Shown in pieces: positions 20,060 through 29,975 of a DNA stretch of 64,000 bases. The translations under genes and the position numbers were made by a program. The stretch covers positions 62,001-126,000 of the forward strand of contig KV835892.1 in NCBI GenBank assembly GCA_001838165.1, written 5' to 3'. This DNA comes from Actinomyces sp. HMSC035G02. GTDB taxonomy: Bacteria; Actinomycetota; Actinomycetes; Actinomycetales; Actinomycetaceae. Position 1 is the stretch's first letter. Each line of letters opens with the position of its first letter. The notes under the pieces are model-generated. The model was not told the DNA's origin, did not search any database, and saw nothing but the letters and a program-made list of their open reading frames with translations.

Positions 20060-20992
20060 GTGAGTACCGCCGTCAACGCTAACGTGCGCGTCCTCGAGCT
20101 GTTTGTGGAGCTCTTGGGCGCGCGTCCGGGGCGCACGAAGGCGCAGTTGCGCGCGCTTCCCGGCTATCAGGGACTCGCAGATGATGCCTTTGAAACGCAG
20201 TTCCAGCGCGATAAAGACGCGCTGCGTGACGCGGGTGCCCACATGACGATTCGCTCGGGGGAGCGCTACAGCATCTCTTGGGATTCGTTTGCGCCCAGCA
20301 TCGAGGTAACGAGTACCGACCGCGCACTGATGTCGCTGGCTGCACGCGCGTGGGATAGCAGTGAAGTTTTCGCCGACGCTATCGATGCGAAGGCAGCCGC
20401 AGCTTCCTCCGACGATGTTTCTGCTCCGACAATTCGTCTGGGTCTGACCGGCATCGGGGCGGCCACTGTCTTGTCGCAGGCCATTCGCGAGCGGCGCGTG
20501 GTGTGTTTCGAATACCCGGGCTCGCGCGAACTCACTGAGCGTTCCCTCGAGCCGTGGGCTCTGTCGGTGCAGGGGCGCGCCCTGTACTTGTGGGGTTGGG
20601 ATCTCGACCGAGGCGGCGAACGCACGTTTCGTGTGTCGCGCATACGGTCGCAGATTTCCTTTCTGGGTGAGCCGGGCGACGCGTCGCTTCCGCCCAAGGG
20701 GGCGGTGTTTCCTCGCGTCTCATCGTTCGTCTCTCCGATCGTCCACGTGCGCGCGGGCTCCACCACGCGCACGCTTCTCCACGGTTACGAGGCCGGGGCA
20801 TCGTCTGAGGACAACGGTTCGCCTCAGCCGGGCTGGGAGCGTATCGCGCTCGAAGGCGCGGAGATGGGAACGTGGATCGGCCGCCTTCTTCCTTTGGCGT
20901 CCGACGTGGTCGTCATATCGCCCGAGTCCCTGCGAGATGCGATGCTGACGCGCCTACGCGCGGCCGCCACGTGGGGTGAGCGCAATGCCTGA
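20060..20992 (+). CDS. pafB: PafB, WYL-domain transcriptional regulator
   Basis: 310 aa with an N-terminal winged-helix part, a central WYL region (residues ~150-230, including RALYLWGWDLDRGGERTFRVSR) and a C-terminal WCX-like extension. PafB and PafC act together as a DNA-damage-responsive activator in mycobacteria and other Actinobacteria. The GTG start has TAGGGT (20048-20053) six bases upstream and no ribosome site, so it is probably leaderless. It overlaps pafC by 8 nt. No proteasome accessory gene pafA is in the window. Confidence 0.85.
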   Translation: MSTAVNANVRVLELFVELLGARPGRTKAQLRALPGYQGLADDAFETQFQRDKDALRDAGAHMTIRSGERYSISWDSFAPSIEVTSTDRALMSLAARAWDSSEVFADAIDAKAAAASSDDVSAPTIRLGLTGIGAATVLSQAIRERRVVCFEYPGSRELTERSLEPWALSVQGRALYLWGWDLDRGGERTFRVSRIRSQISFLGEPGDASLPPKGAVFPRVSSFVSPIVHVRAGSTTRTLLHGYEAGASSEDNGSPQPGWERIALEGAEMGTWIGRLLPLASDVVVISPESLRDAMLTRLRAAATWGERNA

Positions 20993-21923
20993 GAACGTAC
21001 AGTTGGCCGTCGTCCGCCTCGCTTCGATGGTCGCGTGGATGAGTGACCATCCCGGCGCGAGCGTCGATGAGATCGCCGCGCATTTCCATCGAACTCGCCG
21101 GCAGGTGCGCCGCGACGTGGAGTACCTCGCGTCCGTCGGAGACTCACTGCCCGGCGCTTCTTTCGAGCTCGACTGGGAGCTCTACGAGCAAGAACAGCGC
21201 GTGTCACTACGCTCGACGCTGGGCGCCTCGGCGCCGCTGCGCCTGTCCACGCTAGAGGCGCAGGCTCTTCTCATCGGGCTGTCTGCGATCACCCCGCTAC
21301 TTGGCACGGATCTTGCCGCTCATGTTCCGCATGCTGCCCTCGTCGTCTGCGCACTCGGTGGCCTGAAAGAGGCCGATGCCGAACAGCACGTGGAAGCGAT
21401 TCCGTCTCTTGCCTCGTCGAACGCGAGCCTCGAAACTTTGCGAGATGCGCTGGTGCGAGAAGAACGCGTGTCGTTTACCTATGTGTCTGCGTCGGGCATT
21501 CGCACGCGCCGCATCGTTGACCCGTGGTCGCTCGAGGCAAGCGCAAGCGGCTGGCTCCTGCGCGGCTGGTGCACGCGTGCGGGGGAGGCACGCAGCTTCG
21601 CCGTCGCATCCATCAGCGACGTGTGCGGCGAGGGGCCACGCGTCGAGGAACCGCGCCGCGTGCGCCACGATGCACCCACCTGGACGCTCGACGTCGATCG
21701 CGATGCTCGTTGGATCGCCGACGAATACAACGGTGACATCGTCGCCGAACTGGACGGCGGGGGAGCGCGCATCACCCTGCCCGTCTGGAACGAACAGTGG
21801 GGCCTGAGCCTCCTCATCGATATTGCCCCACACCTGCGCGAAGCGACGCCGGATATGCGCGACGAAGCCGCACGCCGTGCGCGCTCTGTTTTGTCGATCT
21901 GGACCCGAGAGGATGCATCGTGA
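20985..21923 (+). CDS. pafC: PafC, WYL-domain transcriptional regulator
   Basis: 312 aa from the ATG at 20985 (an in-frame GTG lies at 20976). The N-terminal segment MVAWMSDHPGASVDEIAAHF is a helix-turn-helix; a WYL-type region with VSFTYVSASGIRTRRIVDPW is central. It is the partner of PafB and likely works as a heterodimer. It overlaps pafB by 8 nt and the helY start by 4 nt, so the three genes are translationally coupled, the usual pafB-pafC-helicase order. Confidence 0.83.
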   Translation: MPENVQLAVVRLASMVAWMSDHPGASVDEIAAHFHRTRRQVRRDVEYLASVGDSLPGASFELDWELYEQEQRVSLRSTLGASAPLRLSTLEAQALLIGLSAITPLLGTDLAAHVPHAALVVCALGGLKEADAEQHVEAIPSLASSNASLETLRDALVREERVSFTYVSASGIRTRRIVDPWSLEASASGWLLRGWCTRAGEARSFAVASISDVCGEGPRVEEPRRVRHDAPTWTLDVDRDARWIADEYNGDIVAELDGGGARITLPVWNEQWGLSLLIDIAPHLREATPDMRDEAARRARSVLSIWTREDAS

Positions 21924-24688
21924 GCCCCAAACGACGTCGACACCGCACCCGAGATGCTGAGCGTATTGCGCACCGCGAGGAGGAAGTCGGCCTCGGCGTG
22001 GGCAGTGCAGCCCAGCGCTACGCAGCGTACAAGGCCGAGGCGCAGGCCGCCTCGTCGCTGCGCGCCCGTTGGGTGTCCACGCTGAGCTTCACCCCGGACC
22101 CGTTCCAGATCCAGGCACTCGATGCCGTCGAGGCTGGCAGCTCCGTCCTCGTTGCTGCACCCACGGGCGCTGGAAAGACGATCGTCGGCCAGTTTGGCGC
22201 TTACGTCGCCCTCGAGCAGGGAATGCGCGCGTTCTACACGACGCCGATCAAGGCTTTGTCCAACCAGAAGTACCTGGAACTGTGCGACCTGTACGGCGCG
22301 GACAACGTCGGCCTCGCGACCGGAGACACGTCGGTGAACTCCGGTGCCCCAGTCGTCGTGATGACGACAGAGGTCCTGCGCAACATGATCTATGCGGGCG
22401 CACCCCTCAGCGACTTGGGTGTCGTCATCCTCGACGAGGTCCACTACCTGGCGGACAAGATGCGCGGCCCGGTCTGGGAGGAAGTGATCATTCATCTGCC
22501 CGCACACGTCGCGATCATCGCGCTGTCGGCCACGGTGTCGAACGCCGAGGAATTCGGCGCGTGGATCCGGGAGGTGCGTGCCACCTGCGAGATCATTGTT
22601 TCCGAAAAACGCCCGGTTCCGCTATACCAGCACATGATCGTCGGCGAGGACATTTTTGACCTGTACGCGCCGACCGGAAAGGGAAAGCTCAATCCCGAGC
22701 TCGTGGCCGCGACACGGGACTCCGGTATGCGCGGCGGGCGCGGCTCGCGCTCGTGGAACCGCGAGGTCCACGTGCGGCGCGAATCGCGTCCCTCGACGCT
22801 GATTTCTCTTGATCGCGCGCGCCTTCTGCCCGCCATCACGTTCATCTTCTCGCGGGCAGGATGCGAGGATGCGGTGCGCCAGATCCTCTCCACGCGCATC
22901 ACGCTGACGACCCGCTCGGAGGCCGCTGAGATCGAGAGCTACGTGGATGAGGTCATCGCACTTCTTCCTCCCGAAGACGCCATCGTCCTCGGCGCCGACG
23001 CGTGGAAACGCGGCCTCATGCGCGGCATCGCCGCGCACCACGCTGGCATGCTGCCCCTCATGAAAGAGAGCGTCGAGCACCTGTTTTCGCGCGGCCTCGT
23101 GAAGATGGTGTACGCGACCGAGACGCTCGCGCTCGGTATCAACATGCCTGCCCGCACGGTCGTCATTGAATCGCTGACGAAGTGGAATGGCTCGGAGCAC
23201 GTCTCTCTGTCCGCCGGCGAGTACACGCAGCTCTCGGGACGCGCGGGGCGCCGCGGTATCGACACCGAAGGGCACGCGGTCGTCTCGCATCGTGGGGGAG
23301 TGGCACCCGAAGAGGTCGCCGCCCTCGCATCGAAGCGCACGTACCCGTTGATCTCCGCGTTCACTCCGACGTACAACATGGTCGTCAACCTGCTCGCGCG
23401 CTCGACGCGCGCCCAGACTCGCAAGGTCCTGGAGTCTTCCTTCGCCCAGTACCAGGCCGATTCCGCTGTCGTCACACTCGCTTCGCGCCTGACTGATCTG
23501 GAGGCGCAGCGCGACGCGATCGCCGAGGACCTGTCGTGTTCGCACGGAGATGTCCGCGAGTACCTGACGCTGCGCGACCAGTTGGGTCAGGCGGAGAAGT
23601 CTGGTGCGCGTGCGCGTAAGCGCGAGGCCCGAGATGAATCCCGTCGTCTTCTGTCCGGCGTGCGCCCGGGCGACGTCCTGGCACTGACACGTGGCCGCAA
23701 GACACGTCTGTGCGTCGTTGGGGCGAAGGCCACCAGCGCCTCGGGCAGGGTCGAGGTTTCGGTGATCGGGGAGGACGCCACGTGGAGGGCGCTGGCCCCC
23801 GAAGACGTGCGCGGTGCAATCGCTGTCGTCGGACACCTGTCGATTCCCGGTGGCTCTGCGCTACGGCGCACGAAGGAACGCACGCGCATCGCCGCGGAGC
23901 TGCGCTCCGGCGCAGCCAGGGGCCTCTACGAGGTCCCAGCAGATTCCACGCAGGCCTCTGATCCGGTCTCGGCACTACGTCTCGCGATGCGTCAGCATCC
24001 GGTGCACCGCTGCCCGCACCGCGAGGACCACGCTCGAGCCGGCGCCCAGTGGGCACGCCTGGCGCGCGAGATCGATCGTCTCCGCTCGTCCATCGACTCC
24101 CAGACGGGTTCCGTGGCTGCCCAGTTCGATCGTGTCTGCGCGGTCCTCGAACGTCTCGGATTTTTGGCGGGGGATGAGGTCACAGACGCGGGTCAGCGCT
24201 TGCGCCGAATCTTCGGTGAGCGAGACCTGGTCGTCGCCATGTCGATGAATGAGGGCACGTGGAATGAGCTCGACGAGGCGGAGCTCGCGTCGATGGTGTC
24301 TGCGCTCGTCTACGATTCTCGCTCCGACGACGATGCCCAGCAGCTGGCCCCTGCGGGCGTGGGCATTCGACTGCAGGAAGCCTGGCACGAGAGCCTCGCG
24401 ACCCTGGAGCGCGTGCACCGCGCCGAAAAGGCCTGTGGCTGCGACCTGACCCCGAGCCTCGACGCTGGTCTGATGGCTGCCACACTTGCGTGGGCGCACG
24501 GCTCGACCCTGGCCACAGCTATTGATGCCACGCCGATCCAGGCCGGAGACTTCGTCCGCTGGATGCGTCAGGTCATGGACTGCCTCGGCCAGATTGCGTC
24601 GGCGTCGTCTAGCGGCGAGCTCGCACGTAAAGCCGAGGCTGCGAAGGATCGCATCGGACGCGGTATCGTTGCGTGGTCGACGATTTGA
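21920..24688 (+). CDS. helY: HelY, Ski2/Mtr4-like DEAD/DExH RNA helicase
   Basis: 922 aa. Walker A APTGAGKT at about residues 80-87, DEVH box near 171-174, LSATVSNAEEFGAW motif III region near 197, and motif VI QLSGRAGRRGID near 436-447. The C-terminal half is the DSHCT-type region found in Mtr4-like enzymes. The GTG at 21920 overlaps the pafC stop as GTGA. In Actinobacteria this gene sits beside pafBC; a role in RNA turnover or unwinding is inferred from the family. Confidence 0.92.
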   Translation: MSPKRRRHRTRDAERIAHREEEVGLGVGSAAQRYAAYKAEAQAASSLRARWVSTLSFTPDPFQIQALDAVEAGSSVLVAAPTGAGKTIVGQFGAYVALEQGMRAFYTTPIKALSNQKYLELCDLYGADNVGLATGDTSVNSGAPVVVMTTEVLRNMIYAGAPLSDLGVVILDEVHYLADKMRGPVWEEVIIHLPAHVAIIALSATVSNAEEFGAWIREVRATCEIIVSEKRPVPLYQHMIVGEDIFDLYAPTGKGKLNPELVAATRDSGMRGGRGSRSWNREVHVRRESRPSTLISLDRARLLPAITFIFSRAGCEDAVRQILSTRITLTTRSEAAEIESYVDEVIALLPPEDAIVLGADAWKRGLMRGIAAHHAGMLPLMKESVEHLFSRGLVKMVYATETLALGINMPARTVVIESLTKWNGSEHVSLSAGEYTQLSGRAGRRGIDTEGHAVVSHRGGVAPEEVAALASKRTYPLISAFTPTYNMVVNLLARSTRAQTRKVLESSFAQYQADSAVVTLASRLTDLEAQRDAIAEDLSCSHGDVREYLTLRDQLGQAEKSGARARKREARDESRRLLSGVRPGDVLALTRGRKTRLCVVGAKATSASGRVEVSVIGEDATWRALAPEDVRGAIAVVGHLSIPGGSALRRTKERTRIAAELRSGAARGLYEVPADSTQASDPVSALRLAMRQHPVHRCPHREDHARAGAQWARLAREIDRLRSSIDSQTGSVAAQFDRVCAVLERLGFLAGDEVTDAGQRLRRIFGERDLVVAMSMNEGTWNELDEAELASMVSALVYDSRSDDDAQQLAPAGVGIRLQEAWHESLATLERVHRAEKACGCDLTPSLDAGLMAATLAWAHGSTLATAIDATPIQAGDFVRWMRQVMDCLGQIASASSSGELARKAEAAKDRIGRGIVAWSTI

Positions 24689-24704
24689 GACACCTGGAGG
24701 GCTA

Positions 24705-26324
24705 GTGGGGCATCAAGACATCTTCCAGCGCGCATCGTTTGCGCACGTGTGCGGCGATTCCATCATCGCAGCTATCGCCGGCCTCGCGCTGTACGCGTCG
24801 TTTCCACCCGTAGGCTGGTGGTGGCTATCGGTTCCTGCCCTCGCCCTGTTTCTATCGCGTATTGACGAGGCCAGGGCCCCGCGCGCGCTGACGGTGACCT
24901 TCGTGTTCGGCATGAGCTTCTGGGTTCCTCTTATCGACTGGATTCCACTGGCCGTTGGCACGACACCCCCGTGGTTCGTCCTCGCCTTCGTGCAGACTCT
25001 CTTCCTGATGGCATGGGTGCTCTTCGCGCGCTGGACGCAGCTGTGGCGGTGGGCGCGCGGTCCGCTCGTCCAGGCGTTGTTGTTTGCGCTGACCTGGACA
25101 GGCGTCGACGCTGCTCGCTCGCGCTGGCCGTGGTCGGGCTTTCCGTGGGGATCTGTTGCCTTGCCTCAGGTGGATTCGCCCCTCGGCCATCTCGCACCCT
25201 ACGGAGGCACGACGCTCATCACCGCACTCGTCGTTTTTCTTGCCGTTCTCGTCCGCCGAGCCTTCGCGGCTCGCGACGCCGCCGTGGTGCGCGAGCATTG
25301 GTTTTCGCGCCCGGCGCTGGCCGTCATTGTCGCCGCCGCGTACATCGCCCCCATCGCCATTTCCCTGCCTAATCAGGCCGAGAACGGCATGTTACGCGTC
25401 GGTGTCGTTCAAGGCGATATTGCGCTGCCCGGGGCCGAGGCCTATAGCCGCGAGGGGGAGGTGACCGACAACAACAGGCGTGCGTCCCTTGAGCTCGCGA
25501 GTTCCCCGCAGGTCAGTGATCGTCCGATTGACATCGCGCTCTGGGGCGAAGGTTCCGTCGATCGCGATCCGCTTGCATTCCCTGCAATCGGCCGGGCCGT
25601 CGATTCAGCGGCCACGGCGCTCGATGCTCCAATCCTGATCGGCTACACGAACCTAAACGAGCGCGACCGCGTGAAGAACTGGCTGGCGGTGTGGGAGCCT
25701 GGCACTGGCATGGAGGAGGCCACTCGCTACTCCAAGCACGTTCCCGTTCCCTTTGGCGAGTTCATTCCGTTCCGAGACTTCATCGCGTCCTTTGCCACTG
25801 AAGTAGCGCAGTCGAGCCGCGACATGGAGGCGGGGGATGAACCTCCGGTGATGACGATTGAGGCACGCGATGGGCGCAGCGTTCCTCTCGCCGTCGGTAT
25901 CTGTTTCGAGGCCGCCTACCCCCTGGTGATCGGCGACGGCGTGGCTCGTGGTGGTCAGGCGATCGTCGTTCCGTCGAACAACTATCATTTCCGTTCGTCG
26001 GGAGAGTCCGCGCAGCAGGGCCAGCTCTTGCGCATGCGCGCAATGGAGTATTCGCGCAGCGCCGTCCAGGCGTCAACGACCGGCCACTCGTACGTGATTC
26101 GTCCCGACGGCTCGATTCTCGCGAGCACAGGTACCGAGGAGGCGGCGACGCTCGCTGCCGACATCCCGCTTCGGTCCTCGCAGACGTTGACTGCTTTGGC
26201 GGGGGAGAGGATTCCGGCAGTCGTGATGGCGGCAACGCTGGCAATCGCGATACTCACCACCGCAACAGTTATCGGACAAAGAATCAGGGCATCAGCGCGC
26301 GCCAGGCGTGCATCCGGCCACTAA
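24705..26324 (+). CDS. lnt: Apolipoprotein N-acyltransferase
   Basis: 539 aa. About seven N-terminal hydrophobic segments are followed by a CN-hydrolase domain with the catalytic triad Glu in LWGEGS (about residue 280), Lys in SKHVPVPFGEFIPFR (about 345) and Cys in VGICFEAAYP (about 400). It adds the third acyl chain to lipoproteins such as the RibY-like protein here. GGAGG lies 4 nt before the GTG start. It is followed by ppm1; in Mycobacterium tuberculosis the equivalents are fused as one two-domain protein. Confidence 0.92.
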   Translation: MGHQDIFQRASFAHVCGDSIIAAIAGLALYASFPPVGWWWLSVPALALFLSRIDEARAPRALTVTFVFGMSFWVPLIDWIPLAVGTTPPWFVLAFVQTLFLMAWVLFARWTQLWRWARGPLVQALLFALTWTGVDAARSRWPWSGFPWGSVALPQVDSPLGHLAPYGGTTLITALVVFLAVLVRRAFAARDAAVVREHWFSRPALAVIVAAAYIAPIAISLPNQAENGMLRVGVVQGDIALPGAEAYSREGEVTDNNRRASLELASSPQVSDRPIDIALWGEGSVDRDPLAFPAIGRAVDSAATALDAPILIGYTNLNERDRVKNWLAVWEPGTGMEEATRYSKHVPVPFGEFIPFRDFIASFATEVAQSSRDMEAGDEPPVMTIEARDGRSVPLAVGICFEAAYPLVIGDGVARGGQAIVVPSNNYHFRSSGESAQQGQLLRMRAMEYSRSAVQASTTGHSYVIRPDGSILASTGTEEAATLAADIPLRSSQTLTALAGERIPAVVMAATLAIAILTTATVIGQRIRASARARRASGH

Positions 26325-26343
26325 ATTCGGCAAGATGTGAGTC

Positions 26344-27129
26344 ATGACTGAATCCGTTCCTTCCTCTCCGTCACCGTCCGGCGACCACACCCTGATCGTT
26401 ATCCCGACGTACAACGAGATGTCGACGCTGCCGACGATTCTGGACGACATCTGGGCACACGTGCCGGGTGCGCACGTGCTTATCGTCGACGATTCGTCGC
26501 CAGACGGAACGGGGGAGTGGGTCGACAACCGACGCGAGGGCGAGGAGCGCCTCCACGTTCTGCATCGCCCCGCGAAGTCGGGGCTTGCCACCGCGTACGT
26601 CGATGGCATGGGCTGGGGCATCGAGCACGGATACCCCTTCATTCTTCAGATGGATGCGGATGGGTCACATCGTCCCGTCGACCTGCCGAAGCTACTCAGC
26701 CGCATGGCTGGTCCGGACCGTCCGGACCTGGTCATCGGTTCGCGTTGGGTGCCGGGCGGAGCCATCAACGGATGGTCGGCGAAGCGCGTCGCCCTGTCCA
26801 AGGCGGGCAATTATTATGTCCGTTTTTGCCTGGGGACACCCGTGCGCGATGCGACGGCAGGCCTGCGCCTACACCGCGCGTCTTTCCTGAGCGAACACGC
26901 GGTTCTCGGTCGGGTAGCGACGACAGGATTCGGGTTCCAGGTCGAAATGACTGAGCTGGAGCGCTCCCTGGGCGCGACCATCGCGGAGGTTCCGATCACC
27001 TTTGACGAGCGCATGGCCGGTGAATCGAAGCTCGACTCGTCGATTTTCGTCGAGGAGCTCGTGATGGTAACGAAAGGCGGCCTGAGCCGACTGGCTCAGG
27101 CCGCGCGACAGGTACTGCCGAAGCGTTAG
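26344..27129 (+). CDS. ppm1: Polyprenol monophosphomannose synthase
   Basis: 261 aa family 2 glycosyltransferase. IVIPTYNEMSTLP opens the nucleotide-binding fold and the metal-binding DADGSH (DxD-like) is near residue 103. It transfers mannose from GDP-mannose to polyprenyl phosphate, the donor for lipoglycan synthesis and protein O-mannosylation. It begins 19 nt after lnt. Its TAG stop overlaps the rbpA TAA stop on the other strand by 3 bases, so the two convergent genes share their ends. Confidence 0.9.
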   Translation: MTESVPSSPSPSGDHTLIVIPTYNEMSTLPTILDDIWAHVPGAHVLIVDDSSPDGTGEWVDNRREGEERLHVLHRPAKSGLATAYVDGMGWGIEHGYPFILQMDADGSHRPVDLPKLLSRMAGPDRPDLVIGSRWVPGGAINGWSAKRVALSKAGNYYVRFCLGTPVRDATAGLRLHRASFLSEHAVLGRVATTGFGFQVEMTELERSLGATIAEVPITFDERMAGESKLDSSIFVEELVMVTKGGLSRLAQAARQVLPKR

Positions 27130-27491
27130 CCCTTGCGGTAGGAACCCTCGGGACGCAGGCGACCCTCGCGGTACGCTGTGAGCTGCTCGGTCAGAACGAC
27201 CTCGAGCTCCTCAATCGAGCGACGCTCGAGCAGCATGTCCCAGTGGGTGCGCTGCGGCTTGACGGGCTTGCTTTCCTCATCCTCGACAGTTTCGCCGATG
27301 AGCTCAGCCGCCTGGCCACACTTGCATTCCCACGTCGCAGGTGCGGTGGCCTCGCTGGACAGCGTCACCTCGAACTCGTGGCCATTGGGGCACGCGTAAC
27401 GGACGACGAAACGATCGGCGAAAACGACACCATCCTCGGACTCGAGGGACTTCGCACCGATCTGCATGCCACGCAGTGCGCGGTCAGCCAT
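27126..27491 (-). CDS. rbpA: RbpA, RNA polymerase-binding protein
   Basis: 121 aa from the ATG at 27491, which has GGAGG 5 nt upstream; a longer upstream frame has no ribosome site. It starts MADRALRGMQIGAKSLE, the conserved RbpA N-terminus, and contains CPNGHEFEVT and WECKCGQ with a C-terminal TPWDML-like segment (here THWDMLLERRS) that contacts sigma. RbpA stabilises open promoter complexes with principal sigma factors in Actinobacteria. It is monocistronic and convergent with ppm1. Confidence 0.95.
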   Translation of the reverse strand: MADRALRGMQIGAKSLESEDGVVFADRFVVRYACPNGHEFEVTLSSEATAPATWECKCGQAAELIGETVEDEESKPVKPQRTHWDMLLERRSIEELEVVLTEQLTAYREGRLRPEGSYRKG

Positions 27492-27589
27492 AACAGCCTC
27501 CTGAACAAAAGAACGAAACGGGTCCATTCTATCTGACACGTCAAGCGGAACGCTCCCACGGCCTCGTCCCAACCCCACCCCACGATCCG

Positions 27590-27603
27590 ATAATGTACAT
27601 TAT
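27590..27603. promoter_or_regulatory. 14-bp perfect palindrome between rbpA and the PAP2 gene
   Basis: ATAATGTACATTAT is a perfect palindrome in the 163-bp region between two divergent genes and is much more AT-rich than its surroundings. It sits about 45 bp upstream of the probable transcription start of the PAP2-family gene. It looks like a repressor or activator operator; the regulator is unknown. Confidence 0.45.
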
Positions 27604-27654
27604 GTCCGATATTCTTTATCGACCGCTCTCCGACCACGCGGTACAGTTACACCC

Positions 27655-28398
27655 ATGACGACAGATCATGACGTGCGCGCGCAGCGCCCCCCTGCCATCC
27701 GCGAGACCATCATGCTCGCGCTGGCCTGCCTGTCGTATTCGATTCTGTCGTTTCTCGCCAAGGCTCCTGAGTCCGTCGCCGTCGCCCACGCGCACGACGT
27801 TGCAGCCTTTGAATCCCGCTTCGGATTGTTTATTGAAGGCTCAGCGAACTCCTGGCTGACAGCTCATCCGCTTCTCGCATCTCTCGCGTCCGTGCAGTAC
27901 GCGGTGTCATTCTTTGCAATGACCGGTTTCGCCATGGTTGTCCTATGGCTCAAAGCCCCCACCCACTATCGCAGTGCACGATGGACTCTCGTCGTCATGA
28001 CGATCGGCGCACTCATCACCTACTGGAGCTATCCCCTGGCTCCCCCGCGCCTCGTTCCCGAGCTCGGCTTTGTCGATGAGGTCGCCGCACACACGTCTGC
28101 ATATTCGCAGCTGTTCGGCACGCTAGCGAACCCCTACGGCGCGATGCCATCGATGCACACCGGTTGGTCGGTGTGGGTTGCAGTCATGCTTGGCACGTAC
28201 GTCTGGCGCTCATGGTGGGCACGACTGATTCTCGCCATGCACCCCGTTGTAACTATCGTGACAATCGTCGCAACAGCCAACCATTATGTGGTTGATGCCA
28301 TTGCCGGATGCGTATACTTCCTGCTCGCTTGGCTCTTTGTCACCATTGCAAACAGGGCCTTACTCGGGAATGTGCGAACGCCCGGCGAGACGTCCTAG
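27655..28398 (+). CDS. PAP2-family membrane phosphatase / inositolphosphotransferase
   Basis: 247 aa with about six membrane segments. The PAP2-like motifs are SMHTGWSVW near residues 166-174 and ANHYVVDAIAG near 207-217, with the first motif possibly YPLAPPRLVPELG near residue 127. This arrangement is typical of the Aur1/Ips1-like branch, including actinobacterial enzymes acting on phosphoinositol or polyprenyl lipids; the substrate cannot be told from sequence. TACAGT (27642-27647) precedes the ATG by seven bases, suggesting a leaderless transcript. Confidence 0.78.
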   Translation: MTTDHDVRAQRPPAIRETIMLALACLSYSILSFLAKAPESVAVAHAHDVAAFESRFGLFIEGSANSWLTAHPLLASLASVQYAVSFFAMTGFAMVVLWLKAPTHYRSARWTLVVMTIGALITYWSYPLAPPRLVPELGFVDEVAAHTSAYSQLFGTLANPYGAMPSMHTGWSVWVAVMLGTYVWRSWWARLILAMHPVVTIVTIVATANHYVVDAIAGCVYFLLAWLFVTIANRALLGNVRTPGETS

Positions 28399-28431
28399 GA
28401 CCTCCCCAATTTAAGGGCTAGTGTGGTTGCC

Positions 28432-29946
28432 ATGAGACTCGGAGTTGATTTTGGCACCACGACCACTGCGATCGCTATCGTCGATCGGGGGAACTACCCG
28501 ATCGTCTCTTTCGTCAACAACAATGACGATACGGTTGATTTCATTCCGTCCATCATCGCTCTTGACGGTGATCGCCTTATCTACGGGTTTGATGCTGAGG
28601 ATGCCGCCAGGGAGGGCGCTCCCCACCTGCGTTCCTTCAAGCGCCTACTGTCCGATCCATCGGTGACTGACACCTCCACGCTTCGTCTGGGCAATCACAG
28701 CATCTCGATCCTCGACGCGCTGACGGGTTTCCTCAGCTACGTCGGGCGCCAGCTGCGCACCAACTCCTCCATCGCTTCGCTGCCCGATTCGGAGCCGCTC
28801 GAGGCTCTCGTCGGCATCCCGGCTCACGCGTGGTCGGCGCAGCGATTCCTTACCCTTGAGGCCTTCCGCCGGGCGGGTTGGAACGTTCTCGCGATGGTCA
28901 ACGAACCGTCCGCCGCGGGCTTCGAGTACACGCATCGTCACGCTGGCACCCTCAATTCCAAGCGCACAGCGATCCTCGTCTACGACCTGGGCGGCGGCAC
29001 CTTCGACGCCTCGATCGTGTCCGCCACGGGTACGCTCCACGAGGTCATGGGATCGCGCGGCCTCAATATGGTCGGCGGCGATGACTTCGACGTCGTGCTC
29101 GCTAGCCGCCTCGCCGCGGCCGCTGGCACCGACTCCGGCAAGCTGGGCGACGAGGCGTGGGAGCGTTTGATCGAGGACTCGCGCGACGCGAAGGAAACCC
29201 TCTCCCCCTCGACGAAGTTCATCACCGTACCCGTCGACGGAAAGCCCGTGACAATTCCGGTTGCCGACTTCTACGAGGCCGCCACTCCCCTCATCGATGC
29301 AACGATCGAGGCCATGGAGCCCTTGTTGGTGCCCGACGCGTCAGGCGTTGGTCAGCTGGGCGGCGACATCGCCGGCCTGTACGTCGTGGGCGGCGGTTCG
29401 CAGCTGCCGCTGGTCGCCCGCGTCCTTCGTTCGCGCTTCGGCCGTCGCGTGCACCGCTCGCCGCACACGGCAGCCTCAACCGCAATCGGTCTTGCCATCG
29501 GCGCCGATCCTGAGGCTGCCTACACCGTGCGTGAGCAGCTCTCGCGCGGCGTCGGCGTCTTCCGCGAACGCGAGGCCGGCTCGTTCATCTCCTTCGACAC
29601 GCTCCTGGAGCCGAACACTGAGCTTGCTCCCGGTGAGACCCTGACGATCAAGCGCCGCTACCGCGCCGCGCACAACATCGGTTACTTCCGCTTCGTCGAG
29701 TACTCCTCGTTTGACGAGGCCGGGGTGCCCCGCGGCGACCTGCAGCCCTACGGCGAAGTCATCTTTCCTTTCGATCGCGCCCTGCGCCACCCCGACATCG
29801 ACCTGTCGGCCATTCCCGTCGTCCGTACCGAGGAGGGTCCCCTTATCGAAGAGTCCTACATCGTCGACGGAAACGGCATGGTCACCGTGGAAATCACGGA
29901 TCTGGAGGCCGACTACACTGTGACTCGTCCACTCGGACGGCGGTAA
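28432..29946 (+). CDS. Hsp70-like protein
   Basis: 504 aa. It has the actin-like ATPase signatures of Hsp70: LGVDFGTTTTAIAIVD at the N-terminus, ILVYDLGGGTFDASIV near residue 183 and GLYVVGGGSQLPLV near 313. It is shorter than DnaK (about 610) and lacks a recognisable DnaK-type lid; the C-terminal ~130 residues are of beta-rich character and may be a reduced substrate-binding part. The ATG at 28432 is preferred to the GTG at 28423 because TAGTGT (28419-28424) lies seven bases before it, consistent with a leaderless start. No DnaJ or GrpE gene is adjacent. Confidence 0.85.
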   Translation: MRLGVDFGTTTTAIAIVDRGNYPIVSFVNNNDDTVDFIPSIIALDGDRLIYGFDAEDAAREGAPHLRSFKRLLSDPSVTDTSTLRLGNHSISILDALTGFLSYVGRQLRTNSSIASLPDSEPLEALVGIPAHAWSAQRFLTLEAFRRAGWNVLAMVNEPSAAGFEYTHRHAGTLNSKRTAILVYDLGGGTFDASIVSATGTLHEVMGSRGLNMVGGDDFDVVLASRLAAAAGTDSGKLGDEAWERLIEDSRDAKETLSPSTKFITVPVDGKPVTIPVADFYEAATPLIDATIEAMEPLLVPDASGVGQLGGDIAGLYVVGGGSQLPLVARVLRSRFGRRVHRSPHTAASTAIGLAIGADPEAAYTVREQLSRGVGVFREREAGSFISFDTLLEPNTELAPGETLTIKRRYRAAHNIGYFRFVEYSSFDEAGVPRGDLQPYGEVIFPFDRALRHPDIDLSAIPVVRTEEGPLIEESYIVDGNGMVTVEITDLEADYTVTRPLGRR

Positions 29947-29975
29947 CCGCAACGGTCGCCCTCTCCAGCGAATAG

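Noticed and set aside
24486..24704. Longer N-terminus of Lnt
   Set aside because: It would overlap helY by 200 bases, is Arg/Ser-rich, and a good ribosome site precedes the GTG at 24705.
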